DNA from: Nocardioides sambongensis
Lineage (GTDB): Bacteria; Actinomycetota; Actinomycetes; Propionibacteriales; Nocardioidaceae
DNA length: 64,000 bases
Assembly (NCBI RefSeq): GCF_006494815.1
Contig: NZ_CP041091.1
Coordinates: 2,680,501 to 2,744,500 of the forward strand
Direction of reading: 5' to 3'
Positions 7,592 to 16,783 of this stretch are shown one piece after another. The notes under the pieces are model-generated. The model worked only from the letters and a program-made list of their open reading frames with translations, ran no database searches and was not told the origin of the DNA. Made by a program: the position numbers and the translations under genes. Positions within the stretch are counted from its first letter, which is position 1. Every line of letters begins with the position of its first letter.

Positions 7592-9151
7592 TCAGCGCCG
7601 CGGGATGCGGAACCGCACCGCCTTCTTCGACGCCTCGAACGCCTCGGATCCGCGGTACTGCACGACGAGCGCATAGCGGTGCCCCGGCCGCAGCATCTTC
7701 TTCGCCCGGCGCTCGGGGAGCTGGACCACGACCGCGCCACCGGAGGGGAGGCTGCGCACCGTCGAGAAGATCGCGCGCTGCTGCCCCACCCGTTGCAGAG
7801 TGAACTCCACCCTCCCGGCCACCCGGTCCGATCCTCCCGCGTCCGCGGCGACCACGCCGCGCAGGACGACCGTCCCGTTGCGCCGGACCAGGGTCGACGC
7901 CGTGGTCGTGGTGCCGGTGAGCTCGGTCGGGTCGGTCGGCTCGGTCGGGTCGGTCGGGTCGGTCGGGTCGGTCGGGTCGGTCGGGTCGGTCGGGTCGGTC
8001 GGGTCCGTCGGGTCGGTGCCGTCGGAGACCTTGATGGTGGCGAGGGTGGCGTCCTGGCCGCTGCTCAGCGAGCAGGTCAGCTCGAAGGCGTCCGGCGTGC
8101 CGGACCCGTCGGCGTTCTTGTAGAGGTTCATGGTGACCGCCTCCTGACCGGCGCTCACCACGATCTCCTCGCCGTCCGCGCCGGCGGTGATCGGGCCGAT
8201 CCGACCGGTGCCGGCCAGGCTCATGTCACCGGTCGAGGGCACCGCGGAGGTCGGAATCTGGACGGTGGTCCGGCGCGCCTCGCCGGCGACCGTCAGGTCG
8301 GCGACGATCCGGCCGCCCATCGCCTTGGTCCCGTAGAACTGCTGCATCGTGTCGACCAGGTTGCGCGGCACGCTGAGGGCGACGTCGAGCGCCGGGTCGA
8401 CGGTCGTGCCGGGCGCGACCTGTCCGGGTGCCTTCACGTGGAAGGTGGCACCGAAGGTCTTCGCGCCGAGCACCGGCACCTGGCAGTCGTAGTCGAGGTC
8501 GACCGGGGTCGGGTCGGGATTGGTCGGACTGGTCGACCCTTCGCCGATCTCGATCACGTCGATGGTGCGGGCGGCGGCCTGCCCGCCGTCGACCGAGCAC
8601 CGCTTCGCGGTGTGCGAGCCGAGGTCGATCGGCAGCGGCCCGAGGGCGCCGGCCAGGTCGAGCTCGATGGAGGCGATGGCGTCCGCCACGATGGTGACCG
8701 ACCCACCCGCGACGGGGCCGGAGACGTCACCGAGGTTGCCGGTGGCGGTGACGGTCAGCGGCTTGCCGGTGTCCTTGCCCCAGCCGGTGCTGGCCTCGCC
8801 CACGCGCAGCTCGACGTCGCGGGCGACGCCGCCCACCACGAAGCTGGCGCTCGCGGTGCCGGTGACGGTCTGGGCACCGCGGAAGCGGATCCAGTCCGCC
8901 ACCACCGTGGGCATGGTGATGCTCGCGGTGACCTTGGGCTTCGCGCTCGCACCGGCGGCCAGCTCGGCGGGCGCGTCGGTGTCCATGCTGATCCGGTAGC
9001 CGAAGTCGAGCGCGTCGATGCGGCAGGTGTAGCCGAGCTCGCCGGACGCTGCGGTGGCCGGCGTCGCGGCGGTCACCGCGCCGAGGCTGCCGAGCAGGAC
9101 GGCCCCGAGCGCGCCGAGCGCCGTACGGGCTCTGCGGTGGACAAGTGCCAT
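7592..9151 (-). CDS. Secreted beta-rich protein with Pro-Thr-Asp repeat linker
   Basis: This 519-residue exported protein has an Arg-rich n-region, a hydrophobic core and cleavage near TPATAASG at about residue 36. Two similar domains follow, each with one Cys pair and a YTCRIDAL- or YDCQVPVL-like opening (near 41 and 230). They resemble the Ig-like DUF6801 type. About ten Thr-Asp-Pro repeats (7918-8012) then form a stiff linker to a C-terminal Ig-like domain with VEFTLQRVGQQRAIF. A surface or adhesive role is inference. ATG 9151 follows an AGGGGAGGGG site, and the upstream in-frame ATG lacks one. Confidence 0.72.
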   Translation of the reverse strand: MALVHRRARTALGALGAVLLGSLGAVTAATPATAASGELGYTCRIDALDFGYRISMDTDAPAELAAGASAKPKVTASITMPTVVADWIRFRGAQTVTGTASASFVVGGVARDVELRVGEASTGWGKDTGKPLTVTATGNLGDVSGPVAGGSVTIVADAIASIELDLAGALGPLPIDLGSHTAKRCSVDGGQAAARTIDVIEIGEGSTSPTNPDPTPVDLDYDCQVPVLGAKTFGATFHVKAPGQVAPGTTVDPALDVALSVPRNLVDTMQQFYGTKAMGGRIVADLTVAGEARRTTVQIPTSAVPSTGDMSLAGTGRIGPITAGADGEEIVVSAGQEAVTMNLYKNADGSGTPDAFELTCSLSSGQDATLATIKVSDGTDPTDPTDPTDPTDPTDPTDPTDPTEPTDPTELTGTTTTASTLVRRNGTVVLRGVVAADAGGSDRVAGRVEFTLQRVGQQRAIFSTVRSLPSGGAVVVQLPERRAKKMLRPGHRYALVVQYRGSEAFEASKKAVRFRIPRR

Positions 9152-9426
9152 GGTGCGGGTTCCCCTCCCCTGTGTTTCCCGGCCGAGCAGGCGTCGGCCG
9201 GAGCGGGAAGCGCCCGATGCGCGTCCCGGGATCAGGGGGACCTGCCGTGCGCGGCCCGTTCGCACGGGCGCGGGACCTCCCGACATCCGTACGACGGTCT
9301 CCCCGGCTCGCACCGCGTCGACCTGTGCAGACGTGGCCGCACACGCCAGCCCTCCCTGTCGTCCGGACCGGCACCCTCCCGCGCCGACCGGACCCTCCGC
9401 GCTGAGGGAATCACATTCGCGAAAAA

Positions 9427-9511
9427 GAGAACAGGTTCCATTTTCGCCCGTTCTGCGCTAATGCACGCGACAGGGTGTCGCGGGACAAGAGCCCGACTGC
9501 AACAGGTTCTA
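9427..9511 (+). promoter_or_regulatory. KstR-like operator pair upstream of the monooxygenase gene
   Basis: The 371-bp gap 9152-9522 separates divergent genes. At 9498-9511, TGCAACAGGTTCTA matches all eight fixed positions of TnnAACnnGTTnnA, the operator known for the cholesterol-catabolism repressor KstR. A second copy at 9427-9440 matches seven of eight. The perfect copy ends 11 bp before the ATG at 9523, so a bound repressor would block transcription or initiation. No kstR gene is in this window. The assignment is by motif only. Confidence 0.45.
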
Positions 9512-9522
9512 CTGTTGGCGCC

Positions 9523-10518
9523 ATGGTCCACACCGCCGTCCGCTACGACTTCCGCGCGCCCGGCGCCACGCCCGCACAGCGTCAGGAGATCTACGCGCGC
9601 GCCCTGCAGCAGGCCACGTACGTCGACCGGCACGGCCACGACGCGTTGATGCTGAGCGAGCACCACGCCTCCGACGACGGCTACCTGCCGAGCCCCCTGG
9701 TGGTCGCCGGCGCCATGGTGGCCGCGACCTCGCGGATCCCGATCACCGTCTCGGCCCTGCTGGTCAACTTCTACGAGCCGCTCCGCCTCGCCGAGGACAT
9801 CGCGGTGCTCGACCACCTCAGCGGCGGCCGCGTGGGCTACACGTTCGGACTGGGCTACCGGCCCGAGGAGTACGCGATGTACGGGCGCGACTGGTCGAGC
9901 CGGGGCAGGGACGTCGAGGACCGCATCGCGACCCTGCTGCGCGCCTGGACCGGCGAGGAGTTCGAGCACGAGGGTCGCCGGGTGCGCGTGCTGCCGACGC
10001 CGTACTCCCAGCCGCACCCCTTCCTCCTCTACGGCGGCGGCTCCGCGGCGGCCGCCCGGCGTGCGGCCCGGCTCGGGCTGAACTTCCAGCCGCAGCACGG
10101 CGACCCGGCGCTGAAGGAGACCTACCAGTCGGCCTGCCGCGCCGCCGGACGCGAGCCGGGACTGGTGCTCCGGGCGCCGAGCAGCGGCCCCGCCTACGTT
10201 TTCTGCGCCGACGACCCCGACGCCTTCTGGGAGCGGTACGGCGCCCACCTGCTGGCCGATGCGCTGGCCTACCAGGAGTGGCACGGCGAGGCGGCGTCGT
10301 ACGTGGTCGACACCTCGCGGACGGTCGAGGAGATGCGCGCGGCCGGGACCTACCTGGTCGCGACCGCCGAGGAGGTGGTCCAGCGGTGCCGGTCCGGCGA
10401 GATCAGGCTGATCACCAGCCACCCGGCCTGCGGCGGCCTGCCGGCCGAGCCGTCCTGGGAGAGCCTGAGGCTGATCTCCGAGACGGTGCTCCCGGCCGTC
10501 AACGGCACCCCGCGCTGA
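9523..10518 (+). CDS. Luciferase-like flavin-dependent monooxygenase (LLM class)
   Basis: This is a 331-residue protein of the bacterial luciferase fold. The N-terminal barrel carries HDALMLSEHHASDDGYLPSP near residues 41-60, the family's early SEHH block. VGYTFGLGYRPEEYAMYGRDW near 104-124 and LLYGGGSAAAARRAARLGL near 168-186 are further hallmarks. Such enzymes use FMNH2 or F420 to oxidise organic substrates. ATG 9523 is chosen because an upstream start would extend through the operator. It is followed after 32 bp by an oxidoreductase and may form an operon with it. Confidence 0.85.
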   Translation: MVHTAVRYDFRAPGATPAQRQEIYARALQQATYVDRHGHDALMLSEHHASDDGYLPSPLVVAGAMVAATSRIPITVSALLVNFYEPLRLAEDIAVLDHLSGGRVGYTFGLGYRPEEYAMYGRDWSSRGRDVEDRIATLLRAWTGEEFEHEGRRVRVLPTPYSQPHPFLLYGGGSAAAARRAARLGLNFQPQHGDPALKETYQSACRAAGREPGLVLRAPSSGPAYVFCADDPDAFWERYGAHLLADALAYQEWHGEAASYVVDTSRTVEEMRAAGTYLVATAEEVVQRCRSGEIRLITSHPACGGLPAEPSWESLRLISETVLPAVNGTPR

Positions 10519-10550
10519 ACGGCTGGATCCGACCCCGTAGACAAGGGGGC

Positions 10551-11492
10551 ATGCGAGCAATCGGAGTGACCGAGTACGGAGGACCCGAGGCGCTGCGGGA
10601 GGTCGACCTGCCGCAGGAGCCGCTCGGCCCGGGTCAGGTCCGGGTGCGGGTGCACGCCGCGGCCGTGAACCCGACGGACACCTACGTCGTCAATGGCTCC
10701 CGCAACCGCGCCGGAGTGCCCCGGGACGTCGCCGACGTGCCCGGGATGGACGTGGCGGGCGTGCTGGCCGAGGTCGGACCGGACGCCGGGACCGACCTGG
10801 TCGCGGGAGAGCGGGTGATGGCGGTGGTGGTGCCGCGAGGTCAGCACGGCGCCTACCGCGAGGACGTCGTGCTGCCGTCCGGATCGGTGGTACGGGCACC
10901 CGCGGACACCACGCACGCCGAGGCGGCGACCCTGCCGATGAACGGCCTGACCGCGCGGCTGGCCCTGGACTCGATGGGCCTGGCGCCGGGCGAGGTGCTG
11001 GCGGTGACCGGCGCGGCCGGCGCCTTCGGCGGCTATGTGATCGAGCTGGCCAAGGCCGACGGGCTGATCGTCGTGGCCGACGCCGCGGAGCGGGACGAGG
11101 AGCTGGTCCGCTCGCTGGGGGCCGACCACGTGGTGCGCCGCGGAGACGACGTCGCCGACCGGATCCGGGCGTTGTACCCCGACGGCGTCCACGGTCTGGC
11201 CGACGGAGCGGTGCAGGACGAGGCGGTCCTCCCGGCGGTCCGGGACGGCGGCGCCGTCGCCACCGTGCGGTTCTGGAAGGGCGACGGGCGTCGCGGCCTG
11301 CGGTTCCACCCGGTGCTGGTGGCCGAGGTCGCCGAGCGCCGCGACCTACTGGACCGGCTGCGGGAGCAGGCCGAGGCCGGGGTGCTGTCGCTGCGGGTGG
11401 CGGAGGTCCTCCCGGCGGAGCGGGCCGACGAGGCCCACCAGCGGCTGGCGGACGGCGGAGTGCGCGGACGGCTCGTCCTCGACTTCGGCTGA
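10551..11492 (+). CDS. Zinc-free quinone oxidoreductase-type MDR protein
   Basis: This 313-residue medium-chain dehydrogenase/reductase has the quinone-oxidoreductase N-domain (residues 1-110, with VHAAAVNPTDTYVV and GMDVAGVLAEVG). A Rossmann NADPH site, VTGAAGAFGGYVIELAK, lies near 144-160. The catalytic-zinc Cys/His ligands are absent, as expected for this branch. ADGAVQDEAVLPAVRDGGAV follows. It would reduce quinones or enones with NADPH. The close spacing to the monooxygenase suggests a shared catabolic job. Confidence 0.85.
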   Translation: MRAIGVTEYGGPEALREVDLPQEPLGPGQVRVRVHAAAVNPTDTYVVNGSRNRAGVPRDVADVPGMDVAGVLAEVGPDAGTDLVAGERVMAVVVPRGQHGAYREDVVLPSGSVVRAPADTTHAEAATLPMNGLTARLALDSMGLAPGEVLAVTGAAGAFGGYVIELAKADGLIVVADAAERDEELVRSLGADHVVRRGDDVADRIRALYPDGVHGLADGAVQDEAVLPAVRDGGAVATVRFWKGDGRRGLRFHPVLVAEVAERRDLLDRLREQAEAGVLSLRVAEVLPAERADEAHQRLADGGVRGRLVLDFG

Positions 11493-11507
11493 GCTTGGAC
11501 AACCGGC

Positions 11508-12161
11508 TCAGATGCCGAGGTAGCGCCCCGGGCGGTGGTTGAGCGTGAGCACCAGGTTGAGCAGGGCGGCGCCGAGCGCGGAGAAGGCGACCACGACCGG
11601 GCCGGCGACCAGCAGTGCGCCGAGCACGACCAGCAGGTCCAGGGACATCTGCACGTTGCCGGCGCGCCAGCCGAGCTGCTCCTGGGCGATCAGCGCCACG
11701 ATGTTGAAGCCGCCCACGCTCGAGCCGTGGCGGAACAGGATCAGCAGGCCGAGGCCGACGATCAGGTTGCCGACGACCGCCGCGTAGAGCGGGTCGACGC
11801 CGGAGAGATCGACCATCCGCGGGTGCACCTCGGAGAGCGCGGAGACCAGTCCGACCGAGATCAGGCTGCGCAGCGTGAAGCGCCACCCCTTGCGCCGCAG
11901 CGCGAGGACGAAGAACGGGAGGTTGATCACCGCGAACAGCACGCCGAACGGCACATCGACCGCGTAGGAGACCAGCAGCGCGAGGCCGGCGGTGCCGCCG
12001 GTGACCAGCTCGGCCTCCCGGAGCAGGAACAGCCCGAGCGAGACGACGATGGTGCCGCAGGCCACCGCGAAGGCGTCGTCGACCAGGGAGTGGGGTGGCC
12101 CGGCCGGCGGAGCGGACTCCTCGGCCCGCACCGCGGTCGCCGAACGTCCCGTGGTCCTCAT
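11508..12161 (-). CDS. YitT family integral membrane protein
   Basis: This is a protein of about 217 residues with some five or six transmembrane helices. FLLREAELVTGGTAGLALLVSY, PFGVLFAVINLPFFVLA and FRHGSSVGGFNIVAL are the glycine-rich repeat elements that define the YitT/DUF161 fold. The molecular function of the family is not established. ATG 12161 (MRTTGRSA) is chosen, since longer forms would overlap the neighbouring helicase gene. The C-terminus ends in a short amphipathic LNHRPGRYLGI. Confidence 0.8.
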   Translation of the reverse strand: MRTTGRSATAVRAEESAPPAGPPHSLVDDAFAVACGTIVVSLGLFLLREAELVTGGTAGLALLVSYAVDVPFGVLFAVINLPFFVLALRRKGWRFTLRSLISVGLVSALSEVHPRMVDLSGVDPLYAAVVGNLIVGLGLLILFRHGSSVGGFNIVALIAQEQLGWRAGNVQMSLDLLVVLGALLVAGPVVVAFSALGAALLNLVLTLNHRPGRYLGI

Positions 12162-12273
12162 CGGGGTCCATGATCCGGGACGACGCGAGCCTTCGCGGAG
12201 GTGGCGGCGGCGTGATTCGGGCCACGGGCCGATCGGATGTCGGCCCACTCCGGCCGACGGCGGCCGATGCCCC

Positions 12274-13935
12274 TCAGGTGGCGGCGATGCCGAGCCGCTT
12301 GGCGACCTCGGGACCACCCGCGCGCACCACGAACTCGGGGTCGCCCACCACCACCAGCTGGTCCGTGGCGCGGGACATGCCGACGTAGAGGCGCTCCCGG
12401 GCGCGGTCGCGGGAGCCGTCCTCGTTGAGGCAGAGCACCACTGCGGCGCGCTCCAGGCCCTTGCAGCCGAGCACGTGTCCGTAGAAGACGTCCTCGTCGT
12501 CGAAGTACCGCTGCCAGTAGGCCTCCTGGCCGTGGCGCTCGGTGACCTCCACCTGCACCGGGTGGCGGTGGCCGGTGGTGATCAACGCGACGCGTCCGGG
12601 GTCCCAGCCCTCGTCGAGGAGGCGGTCGACCTCGTCGTCCGCCTTCGCCAGGGCCTGGTCGGCGGTGGCCGGAACGAACCGGACCTCGGGGCCCTCGCCA
12701 CCGCGGGCGTACATCCGGCTCGGGGTCATCGGCCCGAACGCCTCGAAGACCTGCTTGGTGTTGCGCAGACAGTGGTCGAGGACCAGCGGCACCAGCTCCA
12801 CCGGTGGGCGTCCGAACCGGGAGAAGACCCGCTGGTTCTCGTCCGCGAACACATAGATCCCGCCGCGCTCCTCCGAGCGCAGTGACCGCAGCAGCGGACG
12901 CCACCACGAGTCCGCGAAGTCCTGCGCCTCGTCGATCACGATCGCGTCGAACCTCTTGCCGTCCGGCAGCTCGCCGGCGAGCTCGGTCATGATCGCGGGC
13001 AGCCGCTCCTCCCAGAAGGCGCTGTCCTCCCGGGTGCCCTCGGGCGCACCCCAGCTGCGGCCGAGCTCCTCCCAGGTGCCGACGAACGACGGCCGCTCAC
13101 GGCGCTTCCACCCGGCCACCTCCCGCTTGAAGTGCTCGGCCAGGCCGAGCGAGTAGCAGAGCAGCGCGACCCGCTGCGGCGGGGTGTCGCCGCGTCCGCG
13201 CTGCAGCTCCTTGGCCTTCTGCAGGGCGAGGACGGTCTTGCCGCTGCCGGCGCCCCCGCGCACCTCCACCCGGCGCAACAGCCGGGTGACCTGCAGGATC
13301 AGTGACTGCTGCTCGGTCAACCGGTCCGCCTCCGCGGCGCGCTCCGCCGACTCCGCGTTGGGATCCCGATAGCCGCGCACCGACCGTCCGGCGAGGCAGT
13401 GGACCACCGCCTCGATGTCGTCGAGGGTCGGCACCCGGTGCTGCTGGTCGAGGCCGTGCGCGTTCTGCCGGACCCGGGTCGCCAGGTGGGCGAGGTCGTC
13501 CCGGTCGTGCAGGGCGAACCGGGGAAGCTCGGGCAGCGCGTCGTCGGCGGGGAACGACGAGTACGGCACCACCACGCCGTGCGACCAGGCGATCCGGCCC
13601 CGGCTTCCCCAGCCCGCTCGGTGCTCGACGAAGGAGCGGAGGGCGTACTTACTGTCGAGGGCCTGCTGGACCGGGTCGATCCGGCGTCGCTGGCTGGCGT
13701 CGGACTGCCACCAGCCGTCGTCGTGCCAGACCGAACCGCCCTTGATCTCGAGCACCAGGACGCCGTAGTCGGGCATCAGCACCACCAGGTCGGCCTCGTG
13801 GTCCCGGTCGGAGGTGGTGAGGCGCACGTTGGTCATCAGCACGTCGTCGGGGCCGAGCTGGTCGCGCAGGATCTCCCACACGTCCTGCTCGGAGGCCGCG
13901 GCGAAACTGGGCGCTTCAGGGATCAGGCGGGGCAT
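12274..13935 (-). CDS. NERD-domain DNA helicase/nuclease-related protein
   Basis: This 553-residue protein begins with a NERD (nuclease-related) domain at residues 1-160: EADLVVLMPDYGVLVLEIKGGS carries the Asp and the Glu-x-Lys of a PD-(D/E)xK core. A superfamily I helicase region follows, with Walker A RGGAGSGKTVLAL near 240 and Walker B IVIDEAQDF near 355. FADENQRVFSRF and RERLYVGMSRATDQLVVVG come later (motif VI). ATG 13935 sits 5 bp after GAGGAGG. A DNA repair or defence role is inferred from the domains; nothing nearby settles it. Confidence 0.85.
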   Translation of the reverse strand: MPRLIPEAPSFAAASEQDVWEILRDQLGPDDVLMTNVRLTTSDRDHEADLVVLMPDYGVLVLEIKGGSVWHDDGWWQSDASQRRRIDPVQQALDSKYALRSFVEHRAGWGSRGRIAWSHGVVVPYSSFPADDALPELPRFALHDRDDLAHLATRVRQNAHGLDQQHRVPTLDDIEAVVHCLAGRSVRGYRDPNAESAERAAEADRLTEQQSLILQVTRLLRRVEVRGGAGSGKTVLALQKAKELQRGRGDTPPQRVALLCYSLGLAEHFKREVAGWKRRERPSFVGTWEELGRSWGAPEGTREDSAFWEERLPAIMTELAGELPDGKRFDAIVIDEAQDFADSWWRPLLRSLRSEERGGIYVFADENQRVFSRFGRPPVELVPLVLDHCLRNTKQVFEAFGPMTPSRMYARGGEGPEVRFVPATADQALAKADDEVDRLLDEGWDPGRVALITTGHRHPVQVEVTERHGQEAYWQRYFDDEDVFYGHVLGCKGLERAAVVLCLNEDGSRDRARERLYVGMSRATDQLVVVGDPEFVVRAGGPEVAKRLGIAAT

Positions 13936-14002
13936 GGTCGCCTCCTCGACGGGAACGGGGACCGGGCCAAGGTAGGCCAGGGGCCCGACGGAAGGTGGCC
14001 GT

Positions 14003-15100
14003 TCACCGAAGGTCGGCCGCCTCCCAGACGAGACCCCGGCCACGCGCCTGCGGGAGCGCTGCGCGGACCGCGGCGCGGGCCGCCTCCGGCTCCACCCCCA
14101 GCAGCACCGCGTAGGCCACGGCGACGCTCGGTGTCCGCTGCTGCGCGGCGACACAGTGCACCAGCACCCGCTTGCCCTCGGCCCGCAGGGCACGCACCGC
14201 CTCCGCCGCGTCGGCCAGTACGAAGCGCAGGTGCGGGTTGTCCTCCGGGCGGTCGCTGTCCATCAGTCGCGCGTGCACCACCTCGGCGGCTCCGTCGAAG
14301 CAGGGCTGCTCGCGGCCCACCCGGCACAGGGAGACGACCGCGTCGGCCCCGTGGTCGCGGCTGGCCGCCGAGCCGAGCAGCACGCCGCGATCGAACGGGT
14401 GCGGTACGACGCCCGCCCACTCCTCCGGGTAGTCGACCGCTCCGGCGGCCGGCCAGCCGGTGCCGTCTGTGCGACCGCCGCGAACGGCGAGGGTGGCCAG
14501 CGCGACCAGGTCGACGGCGTCACTGCCGGGCCACCCGTGCACCGCGCGCCGCCAGTGCCACGGCACCGCGCTCGCTCCCCAGCGGGCACCGAGCAACCCG
14601 CCGGCGATCGCGGCGACCGTGTCGGTGTCGTTGCCGATCCGGACCGCGTTGTGCAGCGCGTCCTGGAGCCGCCGGCACGGCTCCTCGACCGGGATCGGGG
14701 TGCCCTCGATGGCGGCCGTCGCGGCCTGGAGGGCGGTCACGGTGAACCCGTTCGGCGTGAACCGGTCGCCGGGCACCGGGCGGGCGAGCGCGGTCGGCTC
14801 GGTCGCCTCGTCGAGCCAGGTGCGCCAGCGCTCCCGGCGCTCGGCGGGGATCAGGTCGAGGCCGGCGCGCACGTCGGTGCGGGCGTGCAGCACGGCGACC
14901 CGGATCGCCTCGCACCAGAGCACGCACGAGTCGGCGGCGAGCGGGTCCGCGTGGGTGAGCGAGGCGACCGCGCGGGCGGCTCGCGCCAGCTGGTCGCGGT
15001 CGTCGAGGTGCGCGAGCGCCACCGGGGCGGTGCGCATCAGGGCGCCGTTGCCGGCGGAGTGCCGGTGCACCCGGGCGTAGGCGGCCGCCTCCTCGGTCAT
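14003..15100 (-). CDS. ADP-ribosylglycohydrolase, C-terminal part, fused to a Cys-phosphatase domain
   Basis: This 365-residue reading frame carries the distal part of an ADP-ribosylglycohydrolase: HSAGNGALMRTAPVALAHL, ASLTHADPLAADSC and IGNDTDTVAAIAGGLLGARWG, the last holding the conserved metal-binding Asp pair. From about residue 225 it continues into a second domain. VLVHCVAAQQRTPSVAVAYA near 313 in that domain has the CX5R loop of dual-specificity or rhodanese-phosphatase enzymes. Its ATG overlaps the TGA of the N-terminal part as TGATG, so either the two halves are coupled or one base is wrong and they form one protein. Confidence 0.82.
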   Translation of the reverse strand: MTEEAAAYARVHRHSAGNGALMRTAPVALAHLDDRDQLARAARAVASLTHADPLAADSCVLWCEAIRVAVLHARTDVRAGLDLIPAERRERWRTWLDEATEPTALARPVPGDRFTPNGFTVTALQAATAAIEGTPIPVEEPCRRLQDALHNAVRIGNDTDTVAAIAGGLLGARWGASAVPWHWRRAVHGWPGSDAVDLVALATLAVRGGRTDGTGWPAAGAVDYPEEWAGVVPHPFDRGVLLGSAASRDHGADAVVSLCRVGREQPCFDGAAEVVHARLMDSDRPEDNPHLRFVLADAAEAVRALRAEGKRVLVHCVAAQQRTPSVAVAYAVLLGVEPEAARAAVRAALPQARGRGLVWEAADLR

Positions 15101-15483
15101 CACCCGACCGGCGCCCCGCTCCCCGCGTCCAGGCGACGGCGGGTGGCGGCCAGCACCGCGGAGGTCTGGATGCCGATGTCGGCCGGGCCGGCGTCGTACC
15201 AGGCGAGGAAGCCGGTGGCGATCTCGTCGAGCGCCGCCGGGGTGGCCAGGTCGGCACCGGTGGCGGCGACCCGGGCGACGGCGACCGCCATCGCGGTGTC
15301 GTCGCTCCACTCGCCGGGGGCGAATCCGCCGAGGCCCCCGCCGGTCATCGCGGCGGGCTCGCCGACCGCCGGCGGCCGGGAGAACTCGTACGGAACGCCG
15401 AGGGCGTCTCCGGCGGCGGTGGCCAGCAGGACGCCGGCGGCACGGTCCACCTGGGCGGTGGTGAGGGTGCGCGGGTGGTTCAT
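15100..15483 (-). CDS. ADP-ribosylglycohydrolase, N-terminal part
   Basis: This 127-residue frame holds the first third of the glycohydrolase: DRAAGVLLATAAGDALGVPYEF near residues 12-33, EWSDDTAMAVAVAR near 58-71 (the metal-binding S-D-D-T motif) and ADIGIQTSAVLAATRRR near 100-116. Known family members have both parts in one chain of about 300 residues, so the stop at 15100-15102 is abnormal. The ATG at 15483 follows AGGAG and overlaps the upstream small gene as ATGA. The enzyme family removes ADP-ribose from proteins or small molecules. Confidence 0.82.
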   Translation of the reverse strand: MNHPRTLTTAQVDRAAGVLLATAAGDALGVPYEFSRPPAVGEPAAMTGGGLGGFAPGEWSDDTAMAVAVARVAATGADLATPAALDEIATGFLAWYDAGPADIGIQTSAVLAATRRRLDAGSGAPVG

Positions 15484-15752
15484 GCGAGCTCCTGTCCGGC
15501 CACGATCCGTTGGATCGCGGCGTACTCGTCGCGGGTGAGCTGGTGGTTCACGTAGGCGGCCTCGACCTCGAGGAAGCTGCCCTGGATGTCGCGGTCGGGA
15601 AGCGCGCCGGCCATCCGGAGCAGGGTGGTGCGCGCCGTCGGACGGCCGGCGGCGTCAACCGGCTCGATCAGGTCCCGGATGATCGAGCCGGCCTGCTGGA
15701 GGGTCACCTCACCGTCGCGGTAGCGACGCAGGGTGCGAGAGATGGGAGTCAT
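15480..15752 (-). CDS. Small hypothetical protein of the ADP-ribose locus
   Basis: This 90-residue, probably all-helical protein starts MTPISRTLRRYRDGEVTLQQ and contains FLEVEAAYVNHQLTRDEYAAIQR. ATG 15752 lies 5 bp after AAGGAG and is preferred to the GTG one codon upstream. It overlaps the glycohydrolase start by 4 bp and follows the ARPP-1 gene by about 36 bp, so it is the second gene of the operon divergent from nrtR. I do not recognise a family. The position suggests an accessory role in the same pathway. Confidence 0.7.
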   Translation of the reverse strand: MTPISRTLRRYRDGEVTLQQAGSIIRDLIEPVDAAGRPTARTTLLRMAGALPDRDIQGSFLEVEAAYVNHQLTRDEYAAIQRIVAGQELA

Positions 15753-15788
15753 CACGTCTCCTTCCGAGACGGGCGGTCAGGCGGGCGG

Positions 15789-16648
15789 TCAGGCTGCGAG
15801 GAGCAGTGGGTGACGCAGGTGGGTGCAGCGCAGGTGGACGGTGGTGGCGGCACCGACCAGGACCCGCGCGTCGAGGATCGGGTCGGCGATCCGGACACAC
15901 CCCTCGACCCCGTCCGTCCGACCGGCGGTCGGCGCCTGCTGGCGCAGCACCCGTTCGGCCCGGGCGACGAACCGACGAGCGCGGCGTCCCGGCGTGGACG
16001 CCGCCGGCACATCGAGACTGTCGAGCACCGCGGCCCGGAGAAGCGGACGGTACTGCTCCCCCAGGGTCCGCGGGTGGTCGAAGACCTCGAGTGCCAGCGG
16101 CTGACCCCCCACACCGACGAGGACACCACACTGGCCCGACAGAACCGGTGCGCGGCGAACCAGGCGGTCGACCGCGCGGTCGAGATCCGGCCGGTCGAGT
16201 CGCTCGGCGAGGGAGCCGGTCGCGGACGGGCCGTAGCGCCCGACACGCTCCCAGACCGCCCCTGCCCGCCGGCGTCGTACCCGCTCCGGACGAGCGTCGT
16301 GGCCCGGCGACCGCGGGTGCGCTGGGCGGTGGCGCCGTGCCAGCGGCCCTCCTCGACGCAGGCGACGTCGATCGCCGCTCGGGCGCCGGCGGGGACCAGG
16401 GTGGAGGACAGCGCCATCCGGTGCTGCCAACCGCCCTCGAACAGCTGTCCCTCCAGGATCAGGACCGGCTCGGCGCCGCTGTTGGCCGCGACGAGCCGGC
16501 CGACGTCGGGGCCGCCGTCGGCCTCCCCGACGTCGAGGTGGGCGGTGCGGGTGGTGTAGCCGCGGTCCGCGGCGACGGGCCGGTCGTGCCAGACCGGGAA
16601 CACGGTGACGGCGCCCGAGGTGGCGCTGCGTCCGAGGTGAAGTCTCAT
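15789..16648 (-). pseudogene. ARPP-1 family protein, frameshifted
   Basis: The start at 16648 (MRLHLGRSATSGAVTVFPVW) follows AAGGAG by 5-6 bp. The first 130 residues match the ARPP-1 (DUF6569-like) pattern, with EGQLFEGGWQHRM and SSTLVPAGARAAIDVACVEEGRW. In family members the chain goes on with QGAVWERVGRYGPS, but here that text is one frame away, after a G run near 16258-16265. It then runs to a stop at 15789 with QCGVLVGVGGQPLALEVFDHP. ARPP-1 takes its name from association with ADP-ribosylglycohydrolases and rhodanese-phosphatase domains, exactly the neighbours here. Either a true mutation or a base-calling error. Confidence 0.75.
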
Positions 16649-16660
16649 CTCGTTCTCCTT

Positions 16661-16776
16661 ATCTAAGATCTGCGCAAATACCGGGCGTCGGCGAAGGATT
16701 CTGGAAACGACAATCCACCGGCCAACTTTGCGCGGATATGAACATATCACACGTTTGTGCGAATCTGCGCTAATCT
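16661..16776. promoter_or_regulatory. Divergent promoter region with three NrtR-like sites
   Basis: Three copies of a TTTGYGC(R)GAT element occur between the divergent genes: GATCTGCGCAAA at 16667-16678 (inverted), TTTGCGCGGATA at 16727-16738, and TTTGTGCGAATCTGCGCTAA at 16754-16773, an imperfect palindrome. The last overlaps TAATCT at 16771-16776, a good -10 box placed 7 bp before GTG 16784, the layout of a leaderless actinobacterial transcript. The sites would let the Nudix regulator control both itself and the ARPP-1 operon. Binding is inferred. Confidence 0.55.
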
Positions 16777-16783
16777 CGTGCCC

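Noticed and set aside
7918..8012. GGTCGGGTC-like repeat as a regulatory array
   Set aside because: It is in frame within the secreted protein gene and encodes the Thr-Asp-Pro linker.
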